The notes beneath the pieces are model-generated. The model did not search any database, was not told where the DNA came from, and was given only the letters and a program-made list of their open reading frames with translations. Positions 17,093 to 25,190 of a stretch of DNA of 64,000 nucleotides are shown one piece after another. Position 1 is the stretch's first letter. The number at the start of each line of letters is the position of its first letter. A program made the translations under genes and the position numbers. Location of the stretch: contig NZ_JANFNG010000001.1 in assembly GCF_024436035.1 (NCBI RefSeq), positions 265,689 through 329,688 on the forward strand, in the 5' to 3' direction. Source of the DNA: Streptomyces humicola. Lineage in GTDB: Bacteria > Actinomycetota > Actinomycetes > Streptomycetales > Streptomycetaceae.

Positions 17093-18253
17093 ATGACCGT
17101 GACGGAACAGCGGCCGGCGGCTCGCCCCGAACGTTTCCGGGACGAGCTGATCCGGCCGTTCCTCGCGCTCGCCACGATCGTCGGCACCATTGCCCAGTGG
17201 CCCTACAGCCGCATCCTGTTCCCGCCGGTCGCGCTGCCTCTGTTCATCCTCGCCTCGATCGCCGCGGTCGGCACGCTGTTGCCGTGGACACGGCTGACCA
17301 GCCGTCAGCAACTCGCCGCGATGACCGCCTACGTGCTGCTCGGCTCGCTACTGTTGCCGCTCGCACATCAGACGACGACGGCGGCGTTCTTCCCTTACCT
17401 CGCCGCCTCGGCGGCGGGCGGGAAACTCGCCTCCCGCAAGGCCGCCATCGGTGTCGCCGTGGCCGGTGCGGTCGTCGCGTCCGGCGCTACCCGGCTCGTC
17501 GAGTTGCTTGCGCCCAACGCATCGCAATGGCCATGGTGGGTGGCGTTGACCGTCGGCCTGCCCGTCTACATCGGAATATCCCAACGGGACCGACTCGACG
17601 CCCTGCACAGCGCGCAGCTCGCGGCCGAGGAGGCCCAGCGCGCCACGGCATCCGAGGCGCGCGAGGCGGCGCTGATCGAACGCGGCCGGATCGCCCGTGA
17701 GATCCACGACGTGCTCGGCCACTCGCTGTCCGGCATCGCGCTGCAACTGGACATGGCCGACGCACTGCACGAGGGCGGTCACGAGTCAGAGGCGAGGGCG
17801 GCCATCCGCAAGGCCCGCGCACTCGCCGTGGACAGCATCAGCGAGACCCGCCGCGCCGTGCACGCGCTGCGCGAGGACACCCTGTCGCTGCCGGACACCC
17901 TGCGCCAACTCGCCGAACACAACGCGGTCGACTTCGCGATCGCCGGCGAGGTTGCCGCGGTCGGCGCCGAGGCGACGCACACGATGGTCCGGGCGGCGCA
18001 GGAGGCGTTGACCAACGCGGCCAAGTACGCACCGGGCGCGGAGCGCAGCATGCGCCTGGCCTTCACCGACGAGCGCGTCACCCTGACCCTGCGCAACGGG
18101 CCCGCGACGGAGGACCTGCGCACCGACCTGGCCGGCGGCACCGGGGTCGGCCTCGTCGGGATGCGCGAACGCGCCGCCCTGCTCGGTGGAACCCTGCAAG
18201 CCGAGCCGACCCGGGAGGGCGGCTGGACCGTGGAACTGGAGCTGCCCCGATGA
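17093..18253 (+). CDS. NarL-type sensor histidine kinase
   Basis: A 386-residue membrane histidine kinase. The N-terminal 170 residues hold about five to six TM segments without an obvious extracellular domain, so the signal may be sensed in the membrane. The HisKA_3 dimerisation motif with the phospho-acceptor His is REIHDVLGHSLSGIALQL (about residue 205). The HATPase part shows VRAAQEALTNAAKYAPG (N box) and GTGVGLVGMRERAALLGG (G box). I use the ATG at 17093, since codons further upstream fall in the preceding gene's repeat. The stop overlaps the response regulator start by four bases. Confidence 0.9.
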   Translation: MTVTEQRPAARPERFRDELIRPFLALATIVGTIAQWPYSRILFPPVALPLFILASIAAVGTLLPWTRLTSRQQLAAMTAYVLLGSLLLPLAHQTTTAAFFPYLAASAAGGKLASRKAAIGVAVAGAVVASGATRLVELLAPNASQWPWWVALTVGLPVYIGISQRDRLDALHSAQLAAEEAQRATASEAREAALIERGRIAREIHDVLGHSLSGIALQLDMADALHEGGHESEARAAIRKARALAVDSISETRRAVHALREDTLSLPDTLRQLAEHNAVDFAIAGEVAAVGAEATHTMVRAAQEALTNAAKYAPGAERSMRLAFTDERVTLTLRNGPATEDLRTDLAGGTGVGLVGMRERAALLGGTLQAEPTREGGWTVELELPR

Positions 18254-18924
18254 CCGAGGACCGCACGATCACCCTGGTCGTCGTCGACGACCAGGCAACC
18301 GTCCGCGAGGCGCTCGCGGTCATGCTCGGTCTCGCCGAGGACGTGACCGTCGTGGCCACCGCGACCAACGGCGCGGAAGCCGTGGAGGCCGCCGAGCGGT
18401 ACCACCCGGACGTGCTGCTGATGGACCTCAACATGCCGGTCATGGACGGGGTCGAGGCGACCGGACGGATCCACCGGGCCGAACCGGACACCACCGTCCT
18501 CGTGCTGACCACCTTCGACGACGACGAGTCGATCCTTGCCGCGCTCCACGCGGGCGCGAGCGGCTACCTGACCAAGGAGGCCGGCCGCGCGACAATCTTG
18601 CACGCCGTGCGCACCGCCGCCCAGGGCCAGACCGTGCTCGCCCCCGCGGTGCAGCGCCGCCTGCTCACCCTGGCCTCTCGGCCCATGCCGGGCGCGCCGC
18701 CCGAGGACCGGGGCGTCGACCTGACCGCGCGGGAACGCGAGATCCTCGGGCTCATCGGCGAGGGCCTGCGCAACCCGCAAATCGCGGCGAAATTGGTGAT
18801 CAGCGAGGCCACGGTGAAAACGCACATCAACAACCTGTTCGCCAAAGCCGGTTTCCATTCCCGCGCCGACGCGGTCCGCTACGCCCTGCGCAACCAGCGG
18901 TCCGGAGAGGCGTCTCAGCAATAG
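18250..18924 (+). CDS. NarL/FixJ-family response regulator
   Basis: A 224-residue DNA-binding response regulator. The receiver domain has the acidic pocket (VVDDQ), the phospho-acceptor Asp in DVLLMDLNMPV near residue 58 and the Lys in YLTKEAGRA. The LuxR-type helix-turn-helix covers the last 65 residues (LTAREREILGLIGEGLRNPQ, ISEATVKTHINNLF). It is translationally coupled to the kinase gene (ATGA). Targets are unknown; the upstream DUF1453-like gene is a possible one. Confidence 0.92.
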   Translation: MTEDRTITLVVVDDQATVREALAVMLGLAEDVTVVATATNGAEAVEAAERYHPDVLLMDLNMPVMDGVEATGRIHRAEPDTTVLVLTTFDDDESILAALHAGASGYLTKEAGRATILHAVRTAAQGQTVLAPAVQRRLLTLASRPMPGAPPEDRGVDLTAREREILGLIGEGLRNPQIAAKLVISEATVKTHINNLFAKAGFHSRADAVRYALRNQRSGEASQQ

Positions 18925-19222
18925 CGGCGGAGGCCGCCCCCCGCGGCGCCGCTGGCCACCGTCCCGCCGTCGCGCAGGCCCCATCGCGGGGATGTCGATC
19001 AGGACAGTTCGCCAGGCCGTACGCGGGCGGTACGCGGTCGCCATCGCGATGTCGCTCATGCTGCGGACGCAACGGCACCCGATCGACCCCATTGGGCTTC
19101 TCCACTCCGTTGCAGACCCCTGACGGTGTATCGGATTGCCGCGTCCCGGCAGGAGCGCCCGGAGGCACCGTCGGTTAACGCACCCCGTCGTCGTGCTTGA
19201 GCAGTTCTTGAGGACGCCGGGG

Positions 19223-19720
19223 TTACAGGACGGAGTTGCCGTACATCTCGCCGAGCGGGTCGGCGATCAGCTCGATGCGGGCGCCGTCGGGATCGCGGAA
19301 GTACACGGACACCTCGCTGTGCACGGTGTGGTCGACGCCGGCCTGCCGCAGATTCTCCACCAGCTGCCGCCACCGATCGGGCGTCACCGAGATGGCGACG
19401 TGGTGCAGCCCGCCGAGGACCTCGGCGTAGGGGTCGAGGTCGAGGCCGGGGAAATCGAAGAACGCCAGCAGGTTGCCGTGGCCGATGTCGAAGAAGAAGT
19501 GCGAGGAGCCGGGGTAGTCGCGGTTCTCGATCAACTCGGTCAGCGGGAACTCCAGCACTTCCTGGTAGAAGGCGATGGTGCGTTCCACGTCGCTGGAGAT
19601 CAGCGCCGTGTGGTGCAGGCCGCGTGCGGTGCTGGCCGGGCGCTGCTCGGCGGGGCACAGATGCTTGGCGCGCAGCCGTGCGCGTTCCGCCGCCAGGGCG
19701 GCGGTGTCGACGGTGGGCAT
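19223..19720 (-). CDS. VOC-superfamily (glyoxalase/dioxygenase-fold) protein
   Basis: A 165-residue vicinal-oxygen-chelate protein. After a helical N-terminal 30 residues come two beta-alpha-beta-beta-beta modules: LHHTALISSDVERTIAFY and LHHVAISVTPDRW. The probable metal ligands are the His residues at the start of each module and Glu in DPDGARIELIADP. This arrangement fits glyoxalase- or extradiol-type enzymes, but substrate cannot be read from the sequence. It seems to be a lone gene. Confidence 0.8.
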   Translation of the reverse strand: MPTVDTAALAAERARLRAKHLCPAEQRPASTARGLHHTALISSDVERTIAFYQEVLEFPLTELIENRDYPGSSHFFFDIGHGNLLAFFDFPGLDLDPYAEVLGGLHHVAISVTPDRWRQLVENLRQAGVDHTVHSEVSVYFRDPDGARIELIADPLGEMYGNSVL

Positions 19721-19838
19721 GCTCGCTCCTGATGGGGTCGGAAGCGTCAGGTCAGCCGAGGGCGGCGTGCATTTCGACGCGCGGACGGAGCGCGATGACG
19801 CTCGTGGTGGTGCCCTCCGTGGCTGGGTGTGGCCGTGA

Positions 19839-20160
19839 TCAGACCTGCTTGATGGCCGAAACCTCGAACTCCAGCACGATCTTGTCGCTCACCAGCACGC
19901 CGCCGGTCTCCAGGGTGGCGTTCCAGGTGATGCCGAAGTCCTTGCGGTTGATGGTGGTCGAGCCCTCGAAGCCGAGGCGGCTGTCGCCGAACGGGTCGGT
20001 GGCCTGCCCTTCGAAGGTGACCGGCACAGTCACCTGTCGGGTCACGCCCTTGATGGTGAGGTCCCCGGTGAGCTCGAAGGCGTCCCGGTCGGTCCGGGTG
20101 ACCTCGGTGGAGCGGAAGATGATCTCCGGTGTGGAGATAGGTGATGTGTCAACCACTTCG
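19839..20160 (-). pseudogene. 5'-truncated YceI-family gene
   Basis: The minus strand encodes the C-terminal part of a YceI lipocalin-like protein: IIFRSTEVTRTDRDAFELTG, LTIKGVTRQVTVPVTFEG and SRLGFEGSTTINRKDFGI. The usual N-terminal half, with the DPAHS-type start, is missing. The reading continues without homology into the opposite-strand MarR gene. In many Streptomyces a yceI gene is divergent from marR; here a deletion appears to have removed its 5' half. Confidence 0.75.
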
Positions 20161-20174
20161 ATGGACTTGCCGAT

Positions 20175-20642
20175 GTGACCGAACCCCGTTGGCTCGACGA
20201 CCGCCGGCAACGCTCCTGGCGCGCCTACCTGGCCATGAACTCCCAGCTCACCGCCCGCCTCCACCGTCAGCTCCAGGCCGACTCCGGACTGTCGCTGGCC
20301 GACTTCGACGTGCTGGTCCAGCTCACCGGTCGCCCCGACGGGCGTGTCCGCGTCCTCGAGCTGGCCCGTGCGCTGCAGTGGGAGAAGAGCCGACTGTCCC
20401 ACCACATCGCTCGCATGCAGCGTCGCGGACTCGTCGCACGCGAGGACTGCCCCGACGATGCCCGGGGCGCTTACACCGTGCTCACCCCCCTTGGACGGCA
20501 GGCGATCGAACAAGCGGCGCCCCGCCACGTCGAGACCGTACGCGCACTGTTCTTCGATCAGCTCACCGCGGAGCACGTGGACGCACTGCAGGCCATCGCC
20601 CACCGCGTACTTTCCCGCCTGGAGGACAACGCGCAGCCGTAG
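20175..20642 (+). CDS. MarR-family transcriptional regulator
   Basis: A 155-residue winged-helix regulator. The DNA-binding part is LADFDVLVQLTGRPDGRVRV, then the recognition helix WEKSRLSHHIARMQRRGLV, with the wing DDARGAYTVLTPLGR. N- and C-terminal helices form the dimer interface. No good ribosome-binding site precedes the ATG at 20175, and the deletion in the adjacent yceI may have taken part of its promoter. A short hairpin follows the stop. Confidence 0.88.
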   Translation: MTEPRWLDDRRQRSWRAYLAMNSQLTARLHRQLQADSGLSLADFDVLVQLTGRPDGRVRVLELARALQWEKSRLSHHIARMQRRGLVAREDCPDDARGAYTVLTPLGRQAIEQAAPRHVETVRALFFDQLTAEHVDALQAIAHRVLSRLEDNAQP

Positions 20643-20645
20643 CCC

Positions 20646-20666
20646 AGCGACCGAGGGCCGGTCGCT
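20646..20666 (+). terminator. Hairpin after the marR gene
   Basis: AGCGACC and GGTCGCT form a perfect 7-bp stem with a 7-base loop, starting four bases after the marR stop. There is no U-tract. Confidence 0.5.
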
Positions 20667-20689
20667 CAGCGGTGGAGCATGCCGGCGCG

Positions 20690-20962
20690 GTCGCAGCTCC
20701 TTCCGCGCGGCCCGATCCTGCGTGGACGCGGACATGATGGGCCAGGCGATGTAGCCGTCGGAGCGCACCAGCAGGCAGCCGTCCTCCTCGGTCTCACAGA
20801 GGCGGCGCCAGTGGCCGTACGCGTCGCGGGCCTCATCGGAGCCGAAGCGCACCACCCGCAGCGGAAGGCCCAGTTGCTCGGCGCAGGCGTGGGCGGCGCC
20901 CGCCGCCGTGTGGTCATGACGGTGCGGACGGAGCTCGATGGCTCCGTCCGCACCGATGGTGC
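20690..20962 (-). pseudogene. C-terminal remnant of a flavin aromatic monooxygenase
   Basis: The minus strand reads ELRPHRHDHTAAGAAHACAE, then a stretch ending DGCLLVRSDGYIAWP. This resembles the thioredoxin-like C-terminal end of PheA/TfdB-family FAD-dependent hydroxylases, where (V/L)LVRPDG-h-(V/I)AW is conserved. The FAD-binding parts are absent. No start or stop frames it convincingly. Confidence 0.5.
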
Positions 20963-20966
20963 CGGG

Positions 20967-23900
20967 TTATGGATAGCTGATCAGATCCGCCACACTAGTG
21001 TTCGAGTTGGACGGTCCTCCGGTGCTGTTGACGATGTGGCTGATCGTTCCCGTTCCACCGAGGGAGACGGTCACCATGTCGCTCAGCTGGACACCCGAGG
21101 TGTCGGGAACTTCGATGGCGCGGTCAGCGACCACGCTGGGGTTTGTGCTGAAGTAACAGTAGACGCCCAGCCCATATGCCTGGTGGCTGGTGACTGTATC
21201 GGCGACCTTGTAGGACGCATAGCCGTTGCTGCTGCCGTTCATCCAGCTGGACTGGTCCGGTGGATCGTAGGGCATTTCGCTCTGGTAGAAGTAGGTTCGG
21301 CCGCCGTTGCCGTTCCATGTCACCTGGTACTGCTGGTAGTGCTCGACGGCCAGGCCGTACATGGTGACGTCGGTACCGTTGACTATCAGGCCGTTCGCCG
21401 CGGTGTTCGACGTCCACCCGACGCCGTTGCCATGGTCTGCCCGCCATAGCCACATGTTGTCTCCGATGACGTTGTTGCTGTTCACCTGGAGCGTTTGCGT
21501 CGCCTGTCCCGGGGTCGCCCCGCCGATGCGGAAGTAGACGTCGGACAGGACGGTCGGGTCATCGGCGTGGTCCGAGGTGGAGCCGGCGGGGCCGACCTGC
21601 ATCAGGACGGGGGAGTTGGTCGTGCCGGCGTCGACGATGAGGCCGGCGATCTTTACGCCGTTGACGTCCGCAACGGAGATCGCTGTGGTGCCGTTGTTCG
21701 CGACCAGGGTTGCCAGGCCGAGGCCGAGCACCACGGTGTCGGGATTGGTCACGTTGATGGTGCCGTCGAGCTGGTAGACGCCAGGAGTGAAGAGCAGGTC
21801 CTTGCCTGCGGCGAGGGCGGCGTTGATGGTGTCGGCGGTGTCGGAGGGGGTGGCGATATAGAAGTCGCCGATCGGCAGGGAGGTGCCTGCTGGGGGACCG
21901 CCTGACCAGTCGGTGCCCGTGGAGTTCGTCCGGTCGGCGGGGACGAAGACGTTGTAGTTCCCGGAACCGTCGATGTAGAGGAAGGGCTGCTCCGCACTGA
22001 CCGGGGTTTGGCCGATCGTGGTGTAGGGCGGGTTGGGGAAGCTCTGTGCCGGGGCACCGGTGTCGCCGACGAAGACCATGTTCCAGTTGGATCCGGTCCA
22101 GCTGCCCAACTGGTCGTTCCGGGAAAGCCACTGCTGCTGGCTTCCGGAGTTGACCTGGCCGTCGACTTCGGAGTCGCCGAGAAAGCCACCGCTGGACCAG
22201 CCGCCGTTGTCGTCGAGCACCAGGTTGCCCTGGACATGCACCCGTCGGAGGGGAGCTGCCTGGGACACGGCCCACTTGGTGGTGCCGGAGGAGGGGGCCA
22301 TGGTGAGGTTCTCCGCCGAGCGCCAGAAGTTCTCGGTCGCGTTACCCCCGTTCCAGCTGGCGTCGGCGTTGACTCCGCCGCCGGTGATCGTAGTGTCGTT
22401 CGGCGACAGGCCCAGGCCGAGCACCTGGGTGTAGAAGCCGACCGGAAGGTTGACGTTGTAGGTGCCCGGCGCGAACAGCAGTGCGTAGCGGCTGGTGCCG
22501 AACTGGTTGGACTGCTGTTGGCTGTAGACGTTGTTGATCTCATTCTGGATGGTCGCGCTGGGCATCGACGGATCGAAGGTCAGCACGTTCGGCCCGAGGT
22601 TGGGGGCGCTACCACTGCCCCCGCCGGATACGGTGGGCAGGGTCCACTTCTGGTTGGCGTTTCCGGTGCAGTCCCAGATTTGGAGCTGGGTTCCGGGGGT
22701 GGTGGACCAGTTGGTGTCGTCCAGGCATTTGCCTGATTGCGGGTTGAGCAGTGCGCCGTTGGATTGTGGTTGCCAGACCTGGGCGCCGGTGCCGTTGCAG
22801 TCGTACAGGTCTACGGTGGTGCCGTTTGTGGTGCCGCCGCCGTTGATGTCCATGCATTTGCCGAGCACTTGAAGTGTGTTGCCCGCGGCGACGGTCCATT
22901 GCTGGGCGCCGGTGCCGTTGCAGGTGTAGACCTGGATAGGGTTGAAGTTGGCCGTCGAGGCCCCACTGTCATCGACGCACAGACCGCCGTAGCCCGTGAT
23001 CGGACCCGTGGCTGAGCCGCCCCCGGAACTGCTCCCGGTGATCTGGTTGAAGATCCGCGAGTAAGCGTAATTGACAGGCTTGTCATAGCCGTCGACTTCC
23101 CAGAAGGACAACTCCTGCACGCCGTTGGACGCGGCGAAGCTCTCGAGGGCCGAGGCGTCGGACTGGGAGAAGAACTCGTTGTCGTCGTTCTGCCCCGCGA
23201 TGGGGGTGAGTCCCATCCTGGCATAGGCGGCGGAGGTGGAGATCCCGTAGAGGCTCGCCAGCTGTCCGGCAGTGGCCTGTGCGGCGGATTCGGCATCGCT
23301 CAGCGGATTCTGGCCGTCACCGAAGTCCATGGTCATGATGTTGACGAGGCTGACATTGACGCCCTGGCTCTTCGCGTCCTGCAGGACGCCCATCTCCTGT
23401 GAGGGCAGCCCGTCAGGGGCCACCGCGAGGGTGTAATCGACCTGTACGGAGGGGTTCTCGGCCTGGAGGGCCGCGAGGGCCTGGTCGCGGCGGGTGTTGG
23501 CGGCGGTGTCGCCCAGCACACTGCCTTCGATGTCGAAGTCGAGCCGGGTGACCCCGTAGGTATTCACCACGTTCGCATAAGCTGCGGTGAGGGCGGAGAC
23601 CGAGGTGCAGGTCTGGGCGAGCTCGCCGCCGGAGGCACCGCCGAAGGAGATGATGACGTTGCCGCCGGCTGCTGTCAGAGAGTTGATCTGTGAGGCGAAG
23701 GCGCCCACAGCGGAGCCGTCATCCTCCCATTGAGCGGTGCAGCCGGATTGCGGGATCAAGAACGCAAGGGTGTAGTCCTTCAAGCCTGTGGCGTTCATGT
23801 CGGCGGACATGTCGCCGGCGTCGCTGCCCGCGATCTGCAAGTAGGGCGCGGCGTAGTGGGCCGGGAATCCGGTGGCGGCGTGGGCCGTGGCGGTGCTGCC

Positions 23901-23972
23901 GAGCGTGAGCGCCATCATCGCGACGGGAAGTGCGGCAGCGGCCGCCACTCTTCTTCCATGACGTAGGGTCAT
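20967..23972 (-). CDS. Secreted multidomain GH18 + ricin-B lectin + beta-helix protein
   Basis: A 1001-residue secreted protein. Residues 1-35 are a signal peptide (ALTLGSTATAHAA). A GH18 domain (about 38-320) keeps the catalytic Glu in TRLDFDIEGS and the MTMDFGDG strand, so chitinase activity is likely. A ricin B-type lectin (about 330-455) has repeated QWT/QVWQP/QKWTL elements. The C-terminal 540 residues are rich in Asn, Gly, Ser and Thr and look like a right-handed beta-helix of the type seen in some large actinobacterial secreted proteins; I cannot assign its activity. The ATG at 23972 sits just before the signal; codons further upstream look non-coding. It ends the carbohydrate island. 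Confidence 0.85.
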   Translation of the reverse strand: MTLRHGRRVAAAAALPVAMMALTLGSTATAHAATGFPAHYAAPYLQIAGSDAGDMSADMNATGLKDYTLAFLIPQSGCTAQWEDDGSAVGAFASQINSLTAAGGNVIISFGGASGGELAQTCTSVSALTAAYANVVNTYGVTRLDFDIEGSVLGDTAANTRRDQALAALQAENPSVQVDYTLAVAPDGLPSQEMGVLQDAKSQGVNVSLVNIMTMDFGDGQNPLSDAESAAQATAGQLASLYGISTSAAYARMGLTPIAGQNDDNEFFSQSDASALESFAASNGVQELSFWEVDGYDKPVNYAYSRIFNQITGSSSGGGSATGPITGYGGLCVDDSGASTANFNPIQVYTCNGTGAQQWTVAAGNTLQVLGKCMDINGGGTTNGTTVDLYDCNGTGAQVWQPQSNGALLNPQSGKCLDDTNWSTTPGTQLQIWDCTGNANQKWTLPTVSGGGSGSAPNLGPNVLTFDPSMPSATIQNEINNVYSQQQSNQFGTSRYALLFAPGTYNVNLPVGFYTQVLGLGLSPNDTTITGGGVNADASWNGGNATENFWRSAENLTMAPSSGTTKWAVSQAAPLRRVHVQGNLVLDDNGGWSSGGFLGDSEVDGQVNSGSQQQWLSRNDQLGSWTGSNWNMVFVGDTGAPAQSFPNPPYTTIGQTPVSAEQPFLYIDGSGNYNVFVPADRTNSTGTDWSGGPPAGTSLPIGDFYIATPSDTADTINAALAAGKDLLFTPGVYQLDGTINVTNPDTVVLGLGLATLVANNGTTAISVADVNGVKIAGLIVDAGTTNSPVLMQVGPAGSTSDHADDPTVLSDVYFRIGGATPGQATQTLQVNSNNVIGDNMWLWRADHGNGVGWTSNTAANGLIVNGTDVTMYGLAVEHYQQYQVTWNGNGGRTYFYQSEMPYDPPDQSSWMNGSSNGYASYKVADTVTSHQAYGLGVYCYFSTNPSVVADRAIEVPDTSGVQLSDMVTVSLGGTGTISHIVNSTGGPSNSNTSVADLISYP

Positions 23973-24347
23973 AACTGCCTTCACTGAAAGGGCGGTCGGG
24001 ATACGGGTGGGGGGTATTCCCGGAGGCCTGGTGCCCGGAGAAGGGCGGCCGAGCACCAGGCAGATGCCATGCGGGCCAGGGACTCCGGTGCAGCGGGAAT
24101 CTGCGGCCGGGATTCGGCCAGCGGCCCCCCAGGCCCTACGGGCCGTCAGGGGTCGCTGGGAGGGATGGTGTGGGGAGGAGTATCGGGTTCCGCCATCGCT
24201 TCCGGCACTGGGCGGGTGCGTAAGCAGAAGTGCTGGGGCACATCTCCGGACGGGACTCGCTGGAACTGCTGTGCTGCTGTGCTGCCGTGCTGCCGTGCTT
24301 GTGAACACGTGCGGACCGAGGTGACGGGTGGCTCGGCAACGACCCGT

Positions 24348-24408
24348 GTTCAAGAGATTGAACGGTCGGAGGCTTCTCCAACCTCCTTTGTTCAAGGCAT
24401 GATTGAAC
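24348..24408. promoter_or_regulatory. Two tandem GTTCAA-n-TTGAAC inverted repeats
   Basis: The first site is GTTCAA-GAGA-TTGAAC (24348-24363). The second is GTTCAA, seven bases, TTGAAC (24390-24408). Their centres are about 43 bases apart, near four helical turns. They lie about 375-435 bases before the GH18 fusion gene and look like a doubled operator for an unidentified dimeric regulator. Confidence 0.55.
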
Positions 24409-25015
24409 TCCCACGCCATGGTCGCGTCAAGGGTATGGACCAATTCTTCAGGGTGCCTTGCCGTCATGGGGGCCGGGAGGCACGGACGGCCTGGCCCGCG
24501 CCTACCGGGTGCAGATCTTCCTCAACCGGATAGAACATGGCCAGTACTTGAACCGCCGCCGAGTCCACCGAACACGAACACCCTCGCGCCGGAGGTTGCG
24601 CCGCTCATTGCAATCTCCCTCAAGCACTGTGGGCATGGCTCGGCGATCCGCGCCCGGCGTTCCGGTTCTCTGGCGCGATTAAACGCGGATCCAGGGCCGG
24701 TCCCCCGGACCCGCGCCGCTCAGGGGTGCCGTTGTCGCCGCGGACCACCCCAGTGGCCCGTCGCCGCCTGGCGAGGGAGAGGTGAGGCAGGACTGCGGGG
24801 ACTGCGTGCCTGCCCGGTGAGCGGCTACCCGAGCCGGGTCACGTTCCAGGACACCGGTTAGTACGAGCCGAGGACGCCGTCCCGGAGACCTGGTGGGGGT
24901 GGCCGCTCCGGTCGGCGAGAGTGTTCCCGGCGTCGGGGTCGGCGGCGAGCGCGCTGTCCTCGACGACCGACGTCAACTCCTGTACTCACACTGCGACTTC
25001 GAGGGACAGCGCCTC

Positions 25016-25051
25016 GCTGCGGCTGCGGCTGCGGCTGGGGCTGGGGCTGCG
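25016..25051. repeat. GCTGSG hexamer tandem repeat
   Basis: Six consecutive units of GCTGCG or GCTGGG in the intergenic region. It would encode Ala/Gly or Pro/Gln runs if translated, but no supported gene covers it. Confidence 0.8.
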
Positions 25052-25190
25052 GTGACGGCGAAGACGCGCGTGCCACGCGACGGCCGGTGTGCAGACGGGC
25101 GCAGATCCTGCCTCGGCAGGGAGGCCTGCGCATCGCAACGACCGGAGCTGCACAGGGCGCTCCGGTAGTGCGCCCGCGGCTCGGCCTGCT

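Larger units (their letters stand above)
23973..25190. other. Long intergenic region with operator-like repeats
   Basis: No convincing gene is visible in these 1218 bases. Open frames exist on both strands but lack protein-like sequence. The region carries two GTTCAA/TTGAAC inverted repeats (24348-24363, 24390-24408), an 8-bp TGCTGCCG microrepeat near 24270-24300 and a hexamer repeat at 25016-25051. It separates the SGNH esterase gene from the GH18 fusion gene and should hold the promoter of the latter. Confidence 0.5.

Noticed and set aside
24418-24450. ATGGACCAAT-like sequence considered as a DasR or chitinase direct-repeat site upstream of the GH18 fusion gene.
   Set aside because: The match to the DasR consensus (ACTGGTCTAGACCAGT-type) is poor and no second half was found.
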